From contig JAVWPP010000019.1 in assembly GCA_036635835.1 (NCBI GenBank), forward strand, positions 1 to 23,324: 23,324 nt of DNA. Reading direction: 5' to 3'. Positions 6,394-14,590 of the stretch are shown here, one piece after another. Source of the DNA: JAVWPP01 sp036635835 (GTDB lineage: Bacteria > Bacillota > Clostridia > TANB77 > CAG-465). Made by a program: the position numbers and the translations under genes. The notes below the pieces were generated by a model, which was not told the origin of the DNA, ran no database searches, and was given only the letters and a program-made list of their open reading frames with translations. How positions within the stretch are numbered: the stretch's first letter is position 1; every line of letters begins with the position of its first letter.

Positions 6394-8178
6394 ATGAAAA
6401 ACTATTATTATATAACTTTGATCATATTTGTAGTATATGTATTTTATAATGCTTTAGACATTATAAATCAAAAAATATTACTAAATGTCCAAGGTAACAA
6501 GCTAAAAAAATTTATTGTTAAAAAAGACTCTATAAAAAATAATTATGATACTATATATTTTTGTTTTCTATGTACTGTGTTTATTTGTCTTGCTAATTGC
6601 TCTCTAGTTTATAGAGTTGCAAATAACTGTGTGCAAACTATAAAAATAAATAACAAAATTGTAAATTTATCTACTCAATTCAATGTGAATTTTAAGCACA
6701 TATATATTATATACATTTTTTTTAGTTTTGCAAGCTTTTTTATACTTTTTTTAAAAAATTATCGTTTTTTCTGTAGATTTTTTGAAAAAAATGACGAGGA
6801 ACGAGAAACTAGTATAGAAAATATGTATTTTAATGATAATTTAATGATAAACAAAAAAGGTTTATATCAAAATGTTTTAATAACAGGAAGCATAGGTAGT
6901 GGTAAAACCAGTACAGGCATTAACAATTTTTTAAAATATTTCATTGCAAATAAAATAGGAGGCCTTATTTTAGATATAAAAGGAACATATATAGAAAAAG
7001 TAAAAGAGTTAATGAAAAATACAACTTTAAATTTGGTAGTATTATCATTAGAAAATTCTGAAATATATAATCCACTAGATAAGCCATGCATGAGTTCCTA
7101 TGAACTTGCTGCGTATATTAGAAATGTACTAGAAATCAGCAGCAATAATAATTCTGTTGATTCGTATTGGATAGATAAAATAGAAAACACATTACATGCA
7201 ATTATTATATTAATAAAACTAAATAAAGAAATTGTTTCATTTACTCATCTACATAATTTAATTAGTTCTCAAAATAGTTTACAAGATTTAATCAAAAAAC
7301 TTCGAATAGATTTTTTATCTAACAAATTCAACGAAAACGAAATCCACGATTTTAATTTTGCAGTTAATTACATAAACAATGAATTTAATTCTTTAGATCA
7401 AAGAATAGCATCTATTATAAAATCAGAAATAACTCGTATAACGATACCTTTTGTCTCATCTTTAAAAGCAGAAGAAAAATTTTGCAATAATTCTACAATA
7501 GAATTTAAAAAAGAAAATATTATAGTTCTATCTATGAACATTGGAGAAAATAAAGCAATTGTTAAAGTAATATCTGCTTTTTTAAAAGAAGATTATCAAA
7601 GGCATATTTTAGCTACTATAAATAGAGATACCCCTATGTTTTTTATATGTGATGAATATCAAGAATTTGCTCTTGCTAGTGATGGAGAATTTTTAGGCTT
7701 ATGCAGAGAAGCTAAATGTATAAATGTTTTAGCTATGCAAAGCTATACGTCATTAAAAAATAAATTAAAAGATGAAGACGCAACAAAAATAATAATACAA
7801 AACTGCATTAATAAAATTTGGTATAGGCAAGATGATAATTATACAATTTTAGAAACAATAAAGCAGTTAGGCAAAGAAAAGAAAGAAAATAAAACAGAAA
7901 CCTATGCAGAAACAGCAAAAGAGTCTAAATATAATATTTTTACAAGAAAATTTAGCAATTATAATGCCGGAATAACTCAAACATTTTCGATTTCAGAAAA
8001 TAACGAATATATTTATGACGAAAACTTTTTTTCCGTAGGATTAAAAACTTTTGAAGCTTTAGTACTTATATCAAATGGTGAGTACATGAATAAACCAGAA
8101 AAAATTCAAATGAAAGATATAGTGGTGAAATATGAAGAAAATTATATTAATAGTGTTAATTTGCATGATAGCGATTAG
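6394..8178 (+). CDS. VirD4/TraG-like type IV coupling ATPase
   Basis: A 594-residue inner-membrane ATPase of the VirD4/TraG superfamily, which in conjugation brings substrates to the secretion channel. Three hydrophobic segments (about 4-25, 53-75, 102-121) precede the motor domain. Visible are Walker A GSIGSGKT (165-172), the NPLD motif (226-229), the Walker B region FFICDE (416-421, acidic pair D420-E421), and the REAKCINVLAMQS run (438-450) matching the Gln-Ser sensor region of this family. Length is typical. A GTAGGTGA ribosome site lies just before the ATG. A weak promoter (TTGATT at 6350, TAAAAC at 6373) is possible. It is first in a four-gene operon; its stop lies 47 bases inside the next gene. 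It ends with TAG. No relaxase, VirB4 or VirB1 is encoded nearby, so the substrate is unknown. Confidence 0.88.
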   Translation: MKNYYYITLIIFVVYVFYNALDIINQKILLNVQGNKLKKFIVKKDSIKNNYDTIYFCFLCTVFICLANCSLVYRVANNCVQTIKINNKIVNLSTQFNVNFKHIYIIYIFFSFASFFILFLKNYRFFCRFFEKNDEERETSIENMYFNDNLMINKKGLYQNVLITGSIGSGKTSTGINNFLKYFIANKIGGLILDIKGTYIEKVKELMKNTTLNLVVLSLENSEIYNPLDKPCMSSYELAAYIRNVLEISSNNNSVDSYWIDKIENTLHAIIILIKLNKEIVSFTHLHNLISSQNSLQDLIKKLRIDFLSNKFNENEIHDFNFAVNYINNEFNSLDQRIASIIKSEITRITIPFVSSLKAEEKFCNNSTIEFKKENIIVLSMNIGENKAIVKVISAFLKEDYQRHILATINRDTPMFFICDEYQEFALASDGEFLGLCREAKCINVLAMQSYTSLKNKLKDEDATKIIIQNCINKIWYRQDDNYTILETIKQLGKEKKENKTETYAETAKESKYNIFTRKFSNYNAGITQTFSISENNEYIYDENFFSVGLKTFEALVLISNGEYMNKPEKIQMKDIVVKYEENYINSVNLHDSD

Positions 8179-8446
8179 TTCTATATATGGAGCTAGTCCT
8201 AAAGAACCAACATTGATAAAAAAATTAAATACGTCCTTTAATAAAATAAAATTATGGCTTGTTAAATTATCTTTACCTGTTGCTGGAATAGCTATTGCTT
8301 CTGGTGTGTTGATGAGAAAGTTCAGCTTTGGCGATGAACAGAAAATGATAACGGGAAAAAAGGTGATAACCAATGGCATAGTTGGATATGCTTTTATACT
8401 GTGCATAGATATGATTTTAAAAACCGTTGAAATGTTAGTGAAATAA
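8132..8446 (+). CDS. VirB2/TrbC-like small membrane protein
   Basis: A 104-residue protein with a signal peptide (1-20, likely cut after Ala21 in SIYGA), a hydrophobic segment (about 46-62) and another (about 80-101). The layout of signal peptide plus two membrane helices joined by a short charged loop, with the FGDEQKM-x-x-GKK-x-I-x-N-x-I-V-G pattern, resembles VirB2/TrbC pilin-like subunits of Gram-positive type IV systems. It starts with GGTG 5 bases before the ATG and overlaps the VirD4-like gene by 47 bases in another frame. Its stop overlaps the next start (TAATG). The family call rests on size, topology and neighbours, not on a decisive motif. Confidence 0.7.
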   Translation: MKKIILIVLICMIAISSIYGASPKEPTLIKKLNTSFNKIKLWLVKLSLPVAGIAIASGVLMRKFSFGDEQKMITGKKVITNGIVGYAFILCIDMILKTVEMLVK

Positions 8447-9231
8447 TGGAAATATTAAATTCTTTCAATTCAATTTATGAAAAACTATTACTAGCAGTAG
8501 AAAAGCAAATATTTCCGCAAATAGATCAATTAATGAAAGCATATTATAATATTTTAAATAATGATTCTAATATAAGTAAAAATATTACCAAAATCAATGA
8601 TGTTTTTAATATGCTATGTTTTAGTCTAGTTATTTTCATTCTTACTTATTATATTGCTCAAAATATTACTAGCTTGTATAATGGAGAAAATAGAGAAAAC
8701 ATATTTAAACTTTTTATAAAACTTATATGTGTTTATATAATTGCTTCTAATAGTATGTTTATATTTAAAACTTTTATCAACATATTCGATATAATTAGTC
8801 AGTACATTTCAATTGAAGGCGAAAAGATCATAGGTTGTGCGTTAGAGTTTAAATCATTAAGCAGCAAAATAAGTTTACTAGACACATCAGCAAAAGACTT
8901 ATTTAGTTTAGATGGCTTAATTATGAGTATAGTATGCTATGGTGCTGTTAATCTTTTGGTAGCATGCTCAGTAAGATATGTGTGCATGTTGCTATGTATG
9001 ATAATATCACCAATTGTAATGATGAGTGTATCAATTAAGCAGTGGAGATTTATAGGAATAAAATACGTTAAATTAATTTTCATACTATTTATTTCACCTA
9101 TAATAATGCAAACGCTTTTGATACTACCACTTATGTTTAAAGATAATAATGATGCACTATATAAAATTGTTTTATTAGGAACACTACAAATTCTATATAA
9201 AATAGAAAACTATATAAAGGAGATATTTTAA
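8446..9231 (+). CDS. VirB6/TrbL-like polytopic membrane protein
   Basis: A 261-residue protein with a soluble N-terminal about 50 residues and then five or six hydrophobic segments (about 54-74, 88-122, 158-196, 207-231). A conserved-looking Trp200-Arg201 precedes the last helix, as in VirB6/TrbL channel components of type IV systems. There is no strong ribosome site; the ATG overlaps the preceding stop as TAATG, indicating translational coupling. In the family this protein forms part of the inner-membrane channel. It is shorter than many VirB6 proteins and lacks large extracellular loops. Confidence 0.65.
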   Translation: MEILNSFNSIYEKLLLAVEKQIFPQIDQLMKAYYNILNNDSNISKNITKINDVFNMLCFSLVIFILTYYIAQNITSLYNGENRENIFKLFIKLICVYIIASNSMFIFKTFINIFDIISQYISIEGEKIIGCALEFKSLSSKISLLDTSAKDLFSLDGLIMSIVCYGAVNLLVACSVRYVCMLLCMIISPIVMMSVSIKQWRFIGIKYVKLIFILFISPIIMQTLLILPLMFKDNNDALYKIVLLGTLQILYKIENYIKEIF

Positions 9232-9572
9232 TGATCGATGAAAAAGATTATGAAGTAGGGTATATGAACATCAATAGGTCTAATAAGTGGTTAGGTATAA
9301 TAGAATATAAAGTTTTATTTGCGATGGTGATATATTTGTTTATTATATTCCAAGTACTAATGCAATTTAATTTTAAAATCAATACATTTATATATGTATA
9401 TGCGATTTCAGTTATTCCTTGTGTTATTGTAGGTATACTTAATTTTGATGATGAAAATGCTTTTTTTATTATATATATAATTATAAAATTTTATATTACA
9501 AGAAGTATATATACATTAAACTTGCAAGATCAAGAACTAATAATCCAAAATCACAAGTTTATTGTAAAATAA
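9231..9572 (+). CDS. VirB3/PrgI-like small membrane protein
   Basis: A 113-residue protein with two or three hydrophobic segments (about 27-45, 51-70, perhaps 77-92) and charged ends. NKWLGIIEYK before the first helix and the FDDENAFFIIYIIIKFYITR stretch after the second, read here as separate motifs, fit the VirB3/PrgI layout found just before VirB4 in Gram-positive conjugation loci. Here no VirB4 follows: the next gene is dnaD-like with its own promoter. AGGAG lies upstream, and the ATG overlaps the previous stop as TAATG. No clear hairpin terminator follows; only a T7 run at 9584-9590. Confidence 0.6.
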   Translation: MIDEKDYEVGYMNINRSNKWLGIIEYKVLFAMVIYLFIIFQVLMQFNFKINTFIYVYAISVIPCVIVGILNFDDENAFFIIYIIIKFYITRSIYTLNLQDQELIIQNHKFIVK

Positions 9573-9610
9573 TGAATTATGTAATTTTTTTACTGAGCTT
9601 TTATTATGAA

Positions 9611-9651
9611 TCAACTTGTAAAAAGTAAATAATAATGTTATAATAAGTTGA
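9611..9651 (+). promoter_or_regulatory. dnaD-like promoter within an inverted repeat
   Basis: TTGTAA (9616-9621), 17 bases, TATAAT (9639-9644) with a TGT extension. The heptamers TCAACTT (9611-9617) and AAGTTGA (9645-9651) form a perfect inverted repeat enclosing the promoter, a possible operator. Confidence 0.7.
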
Positions 9652-9666
9652 AAAAAGGAGTATAGA

Positions 9667-10632
9667 ATGAAGTTTATTAGCAAAAATAATTTGAGATTAT
9701 CAGATACTCAAATTCCAGATTTATTTATAACTGATTATATGCAAAAATTAAATGATAACGCTATAAAAGTTTATTTATATATTTTATATGCTGAAAAAAA
9801 TGCTAAGTCTTTGGAAGAAAAGGATATAATAAATACTTTACTTATAAAGCCAGTAGAGTTAGAAACAGCTCTTAATGAATTAGTTAAATATAATTTATTA
9901 ATAAAAACAGAAAAAGAATATATAATAAAAGATATTAAAGAAAAAGAAATAGACAAAGTTTATATTCCTAGAATAGAGCCTAAAAGAGGTAAAGCAGCTA
10001 CGGAAAGAGATACAACGAGAGTATTAGCTATGCAAGCTATAAATACAAGCTATTTCAACGGAACTATGCCTGCTTACTGGTTTACAGAGATAGGTTTATG
10101 GTTCGAAAAATATATGTTTGATGAGGAAGTTATGATAGCACTTTTTAATTATTGTTATGAAAAAAATGCTATGAGTAAAAATTATATTGAAAAAGTTGTA
10201 GAAGGCTGGAATAGAGCGGGCGTTAGAACTTTTAATCAATTAGAAGAATATTTCGAAATTTCAGATAAATTATTTAAAATCGAAAATAAAGTTATTAAAG
10301 CCTTAAGAATGCAAAGACAAATGACGCAAGGTGAATTAAATTTACTTAAAAATTGGGTGATACAATATAATTACACATTCGATATTATAGAATATGCAAT
10401 ATCTAAAGCTTTAGGAAAAGGTAATCCTATAATGTACGTTAATGGAATTATTGAAAACTGGAATACTACTGGATATAAAACACTAGAAGAAATTAAAATA
10501 GCTTCAGAAAAAGCCCAAGAGGAAATAAAGAAAAATGCGGTTAAAACTTCAGTTAAAAAAGAAAAAACAGCAAAGTTTAAAGGATACGAGAGAAATTATC
10601 AAGATATGTCAGAGTTCTATGATAATATATAA
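9667..10632 (+). CDS. DnaD-like replication initiation protein
   Basis: A 321-residue primosomal protein of the DnaB/DnaD superfamily, which remodels DNA at the origin and helps load the replicative helicase. An N-terminal winged-helix-like domain (about 1-100) is followed by two copies of the DDBH2 domain, each ending in the Y-x-x-x-I/V-x-x-x-W signature: Y173-W181 (YIEKVVEGW) and Y257-W265 (YVNGIIENW). The C-terminal tail is Lys-rich. AAAAGGAG precedes the ATG by 6 bases. A DnaC/DnaI-like loader follows after 16 bases, the same pairing seen in other Clostridia, where these chromosomal genes replace the dnaB-dnaI pair of Bacillus. A prophage origin is possible but no phage genes are nearby. 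Confidence 0.88.
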   Translation: MKFISKNNLRLSDTQIPDLFITDYMQKLNDNAIKVYLYILYAEKNAKSLEEKDIINTLLIKPVELETALNELVKYNLLIKTEKEYIIKDIKEKEIDKVYIPRIEPKRGKAATERDTTRVLAMQAINTSYFNGTMPAYWFTEIGLWFEKYMFDEEVMIALFNYCYEKNAMSKNYIEKVVEGWNRAGVRTFNQLEEYFEISDKLFKIENKVIKALRMQRQMTQGELNLLKNWVIQYNYTFDIIEYAISKALGKGNPIMYVNGIIENWNTTGYKTLEEIKIASEKAQEEIKKNAVKTSVKKEKTAKFKGYERNYQDMSEFYDNI

Positions 10633-10648
10633 ATAGGTGGTGAGTTAA

Positions 10649-11620
10649 ATGGATAATAAAATATATAAGCAACTAAAAAGCGAGTATGAGATAAAAAGAG
10701 AAAAATCATTGAAAAATGCAAAGTTCAAAAAGTATGATATATATGCAAAAGTGCCTGAAGTTGAAGAGTACGAAAAGTTAATAAATAAAAAAGCAATAGA
10801 AATTACAAAGAAAATGATTTATTTAGAAGAAAATGATAAAGAAAAAGCTATTGAAATTATGAATGCTGAGATTTTCGAACTTAGAAAAAAAGTAAATCAA
10901 ATTTTAAGTGTAAATGGCTATAAACCTGATGATTTAAAACCTAAGTTTGACTGTATGATATGTGAAGATAAAGGTGTTATAGATACAGATCATGGAAATG
11001 AATTTTGCAAATGTTATATACAAACAGCTATAAATAGAGCATTTGCCGATTCTAATTTACATAGATTAAAAGAAGAAAACTTTTCGACTTTTGATTTTGG
11101 GTATTACTCAGCTAAAGCCAATAAGGCGGAATTTAATTCTAATGTATCCCCACAAGAAAATATAAAAGATATAAAACAAAATGCTTTAAACTTTGTACAG
11201 AATTTTTCTTTAGAAGGTGAAAAAAATCTTTTGTTTACAGGATCAACAGGACTTGGGAAAACATTTTTGTCTAACTGCATAGCTAAAGAACTTTTAGAAA
11301 AAGGATATACAGTAATGTATCAAACAGCGCCAGTTTTAATAGATAAAATAATAGAGTATAAATTTGCTAAAGATAAAACAACAGAAGGTTTTGATTTTAA
11401 ACGAGAAATACAAAATGTAGACTTATTAATAATAGATGATTTAGGAATAGAAACAGCCTCTGAGTATAGATATGAGGAATGGTTTAATATAATAAATGCA
11501 AGAATTAATAATAANNNNNNNNNNNNNNNNNNNNNNNNNNNNNNNNNNNNNNNNNNNNNNNNNNNNNNNNNNNNNNNNNNNNNNNNNNNNNNNNNNNNNN
11601 NNNNNNNNNNNNNNAAATAA
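10649..11620 (+). CDS. DnaC/DnaI-like helicase loader, interrupted by assembly gap
   Basis: AAA+ helicase loader acting with the DnaD-like protein. The N-terminal half is helical, followed by a probable zinc site C102-x2-C105 ... C120-x-C122 (with His115 between), as known for the N-terminal domain of Bacillus DnaI. The ATPase domain shows Walker A GSTGLGKT (198-205) and Walker B LLIIDD (259-264). Good sequence ends after about residue 288, when 100 N begin at 11515; the last codons before the TAA at 11618-11620 are read in the frame implied by the gap length, which is probably arbitrary. About 320-330 residues is normal for the family, so little seems to be missing. GGTGGTGAG precedes the ATG. 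Confidence 0.85.
   Translation: MDNKIYKQLKSEYEIKREKSLKNAKFKKYDIYAKVPEVEEYEKLINKKAIEITKKMIYLEENDKEKAIEIMNAEIFELRKKVNQILSVNGYKPDDLKPKFDCMICEDKGVIDTDHGNEFCKCYIQTAINRAFADSNLHRLKEENFSTFDFGYYSAKANKAEFNSNVSPQENIKDIKQNALNFVQNFSLEGEKNLLFTGSTGLGKTFLSNCIAKELLEKGYTVMYQTAPVLIDKIIEYKFAKDKTTEGFDFKREIQNVDLLIIDDLGIETASEYRYEEWFNIINARINNXXXXXXXXXXXXXXXXXXXXXXXXXXXXXXXXXXK
11515..11614. other. Assembly gap of 100 N
   Basis: Exactly 100 unknown bases inside the helicase-loader gene. The round number suggests a placeholder between contigs, so the real distance and the frame across it are not known, and the joining of the left and right halves of the window depends on scaffolding. Confidence 0.95.
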
Positions 11621-11656
11621 AAAAGGTATATCTCATTAATTTGAGATATACCTTTT
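11621..11656. terminator. Bidirectional terminator between helicase loader and gyrA
   Basis: A perfect 15-bp stem (11621-11635 with 11642-11656) with a six-base loop. On the minus strand it is followed by T6 and serves gyrA strongly; on the plus strand its own tail gives only TTTTAATATT. Confidence 0.88.
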
Positions 11657-11660
11657 AATA

Positions 11661-14120
11661 TTATTCTGCGTCAGTAAGTTCATCTGCATCTTCATTTACT
11701 ATTTTAGCAATACTAACAACTTTACCACCTTCAGATGTTCTCATAAGAGTAACGCCTTGTGTGTTTCTGCCAAGAATGCTAATGTCTTTAGCATGAGTTC
11801 TTAATATAACACCGTTTTGAGTTATAAGCATTATATCGTTATAGTTATTAACTAATTTAATTCCAACTATAGGACCAGTTTTATCAGTAGTTTTATAAGT
11901 TATTACACCTTTACCGCCTCTGTTTTGTGCCCTATATTCATCAAGCTCTGTACGTTTACCAAAACCATTTTCAGTTATAGCTAAAATGCACTCTTCGTTA
12001 TTAGTTACAGGTTCCATACCTACAACATAATCTTCATCAGTTGCGTTAATTCCTTTAACACCCATAGATACTCTACCTACAGATCTAACATCATCTTCAC
12101 TAAATCTAATTGACATACCTTTACGTGTTACTAAAACTATATCATTAGAACCATCAGTTAATCTAACATCGATAAGTTCATCATCTTGTTTTAATGTAAT
12201 ACCTTGTATTCCTGTTTTTCTAATATTGCTATATTCCATTAAGCTAGTTTTCTTAATTAATCCGTTTTTAGTAGCCATAAGTATATATAAATTATCTTTA
12301 TATTCTTCGATTGGTATTATAGCAGCAATTTTTTCATCTTGATCAAGCTGTAAAATATTTACGATTGCAGTTCCTTTAGCTTGTCTTCCTGCTTCAGGTA
12401 GCTCATACGCTTTGATTCTATATGCTTTACCTTTGTTTGTGAAGAATATTATATGGTTGTGCGTAGAAGTAGTAAATAGATGCTCTACAAAATCTTCTTC
12501 TCTAGTATGCATTCCTGCTTTACCTACACCACCGCGTTTTTGACTTTTATATACGTCAGTTGCAATTCTCTTAATATATCCAAAGTGAGTTAAAGTAACA
12601 ACATTGTCTTCTTTTTTTATTAAGTTTTCAATGTCTATATCTCCTTCACCATGTACTATCATAGTTTTACGCTCATCGCCATATTTTTCTTTTAATTCAG
12701 CAATTTCTTCTTTGATAATATTTGACACTAGTAGATCACTAGATAAAATAGATTTTAAGTTAGCTATTAATTTAACTAAATTATTATATTCTTCTTCTAT
12801 TTTTTCTCGTTGTAATCCAGATAATGCTTTTAATTTCATTTCTAGAATAGCGTTTGCTTGTATTTCAGATAAGCCATATTTTTTCATAAGTCTTTGTGTG
12901 GCATCATCATAAGAAGCTCTAATTAATGCTATTATTTCATCAATGTGGTCAAGAGCAATTCTTAAACCTTCTAGAATATGTAGCCTTGCTTCAGCTTTAT
13001 CTAGTTCATATTGAGTTCTACGAGTAATAATTTGTTTTCTATGTTCTATGTAATAATGTAAAATCTCTTTTAAACATAACACTTTAGGCTCATTATTTAC
13101 AAGTGCAAGCATAAGCATGCTAACTGTAGATTGTAACTGTGTATGTTTATATAGTAAGTTAAGTACTACATTTGGATTTGCATCTCTTTTTAGTTCAATA
13201 ACAATTCTCATTCCAGCACGGTCTGATTCATCTCTTAAATCCGAAATACCTTCTATAGTTTTTTCTTGTACAAGTTTTGCTATGTTTTGAACCAAAGTAG
13301 CTTTATTTACCTGATATGGTATTTCGCTTACGATAATTCTATATCTACCTCTATGGTCTTCTTCAATTTCTGCTTTACCTCTTAAACAAACTTTACCTCT
13401 ACCAGTTGTGTATGCAGATTTTGCACCTTCACTACCTATAATTATTCCACCAGTTGGAAAGTCTGGAGCAGGTATGAATTCCATTAGCTCTTCACTTGTC
13501 AATTCTGGATTATCTATAAGTGCAGTTATTCCATTAACAATATCTACCAAGTTGTGAGGTGGTATATTACAAGCCATACCAACTGCAATACCATAAGAAC
13601 CGTTTAAAAGTAAATTGGGTAATTTTGCCGGTAAAACCGTAGGCTCCATTATTCTCTCATCATAGTTAGGTGTATAGTCAACAGTATTCTTATCAATATC
13701 TGTTAGCATTTCTACAGCAATTTTATGAAGCTTAGCTTCAGTATATCTCATCGCTGCTGGTGGATCACCATCTACAGAACCAAAGTTACCATGACCATTT
13801 ACTAATGGGTATCTTTGAGAAAAGTCTTGTCCTAAACGAACCAATGCATCATATACAGCAGCATCTCCATGTGGATGATAGTTACCAAGAACGTCTCCAA
13901 CAATACCTGCGCATTTTCTATATGGTTTTTCAGGCCATAAAGAAAGTTCATTCATAACATAAAGAATTCTTCTATGTACTGGTTTCAATCCATCTCTTAC
14001 ATCAGGTAAGGCACGAGCAACTATAACGCTCATAGCATAGTCAATATATGATTTTCTCATTTCGTCTTCTATATTAACAGAAATGATTTTTTGGTTATCA
14101 AATACGTTATCTTCATTCAT
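11661..14120 (-). CDS. gyrA: DNA gyrase subunit A
   Basis: The 819-residue breakage-reunion subunit of DNA gyrase, which introduces negative supercoils with GyrB. The N-terminal domain contains the quinolone-resistance region GNYHPHGDAAVYDALV (79-94) and the catalytic Tyr126 in AAMRYTEAK. The C-terminal beta-pinwheel carries a GyrA box of the form QNRGGKG, which favours gyrase over topoisomerase IV, and it ends in an acidic tail. The residue matching E. coli Ser83 is Ala87, while the one matching Asp87 is Asp91. The ATG is preceded by AGGAGG 7 bases upstream, with a good promoter. gyrB is not adjacent, unlike the common gyrB-gyrA order. It is the only gene in its transcript. Confidence 0.96.
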   Translation of the reverse strand: MNEDNVFDNQKIISVNIEDEMRKSYIDYAMSVIVARALPDVRDGLKPVHRRILYVMNELSLWPEKPYRKCAGIVGDVLGNYHPHGDAAVYDALVRLGQDFSQRYPLVNGHGNFGSVDGDPPAAMRYTEAKLHKIAVEMLTDIDKNTVDYTPNYDERIMEPTVLPAKLPNLLLNGSYGIAVGMACNIPPHNLVDIVNGITALIDNPELTSEELMEFIPAPDFPTGGIIIGSEGAKSAYTTGRGKVCLRGKAEIEEDHRGRYRIIVSEIPYQVNKATLVQNIAKLVQEKTIEGISDLRDESDRAGMRIVIELKRDANPNVVLNLLYKHTQLQSTVSMLMLALVNNEPKVLCLKEILHYYIEHRKQIITRRTQYELDKAEARLHILEGLRIALDHIDEIIALIRASYDDATQRLMKKYGLSEIQANAILEMKLKALSGLQREKIEEEYNNLVKLIANLKSILSSDLLVSNIIKEEIAELKEKYGDERKTMIVHGEGDIDIENLIKKEDNVVTLTHFGYIKRIATDVYKSQKRGGVGKAGMHTREEDFVEHLFTTSTHNHIIFFTNKGKAYRIKAYELPEAGRQAKGTAIVNILQLDQDEKIAAIIPIEEYKDNLYILMATKNGLIKKTSLMEYSNIRKTGIQGITLKQDDELIDVRLTDGSNDIVLVTRKGMSIRFSEDDVRSVGRVSMGVKGINATDEDYVVGMEPVTNNEECILAITENGFGKRTELDEYRAQNRGGKGVITYKTTDKTGPIVGIKLVNNYNDIMLITQNGVILRTHAKDISILGRNTQGVTLMRTSEGGKVVSIAKIVNEDADELTDAE

Positions 14121-14178
14121 ATTTTTTCCTCCTAATATTTCTTCGTCTAAATATATTATATATTTCTTTTACGTTGTT

Positions 14179-14207
14179 ATTATATAATAGTATTACCTAA
14201 AAATCAA
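14179..14207 (-). promoter_or_regulatory. Sigma-A promoter of gyrA
   Basis: On the minus strand TTGATT (14207-14202), 17 bases, TATAAT (14184-14179), giving a leader of about 50 bases before the ATG at 14120. Confidence 0.75.
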
Positions 14208-14220
14208 GCTGAAAAACTAA

Positions 14221-14530
14221 TAAAGAGCCTTAAAACTCAAAAAAATGTGATGTATTTATTTATGTTTTTTAAAACCTAAAAAAAACAAAAACAAATAGAG
14301 AAAAGCCTCTCTTAAATACCAATAAAAAGTATTTAAGACTTGTAACAAATATAAAATAATATTTTAATTTTTCAAAAATATAAATAAAATGTACGCAATT
14401 TTTATAGCAAATATAAAACTACCAACTCTTTCTTCTACAAGGGATAGAAGATTTTAGCAACCCAAAAGTGTTTAATACTTTTTAAAAAAACTAAAAACAA
14501 AAAAAGAAAAACAAATTGAAAAAACCGTTA
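14221..14530. other. Gene-free intergenic region with several hairpins
   Basis: About 310 bases between the divergent gyrA and J-domain promoters hold no credible ORF. They contain small inverted repeats: AGAG/CTCT (14299-14314), a 9-bp stem CTTAAATAC/GTATTTAAG (14313-14339), CTTCTA/TAGAAG (about 14432-14450) and AAAAGT/ACTTTT (about 14465-14482). Long A- and T-tracts lie between them. I do not recognise a known riboswitch or small RNA. Confidence 0.5.
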
Positions 14531-14537
14531 AAGTATG

Positions 14538-14566
14538 TTGAAAAGTAATTTTGCTCATGATATAAT
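14538..14566 (+). promoter_or_regulatory. Promoter of the J-domain-vanW-deaminase operon
   Basis: TTGAAA (14538-14543), 17 bases, TATAAT (14561-14566) with a TGA extension. No CIRCE-type inverted repeat, the usual HrcA operator of chaperone genes, is seen here. Confidence 0.75.
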
Positions 14567-14590
14567 GATGACCAGTATGAGGTGAATGAT

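Noticed and set aside
8071..8406. Minus-strand ORF of 111 codons opposite the VirD4-like/VirB2-like junction
   Set aside because: It is antisense to two better supported, coupled genes and has no promoter or ribosome site of its own.
14392..14460. 22-codon plus-strand ORF in the gyrA-dnaJ spacer
   Set aside because: No ribosome site, very short, and no notable sequence.
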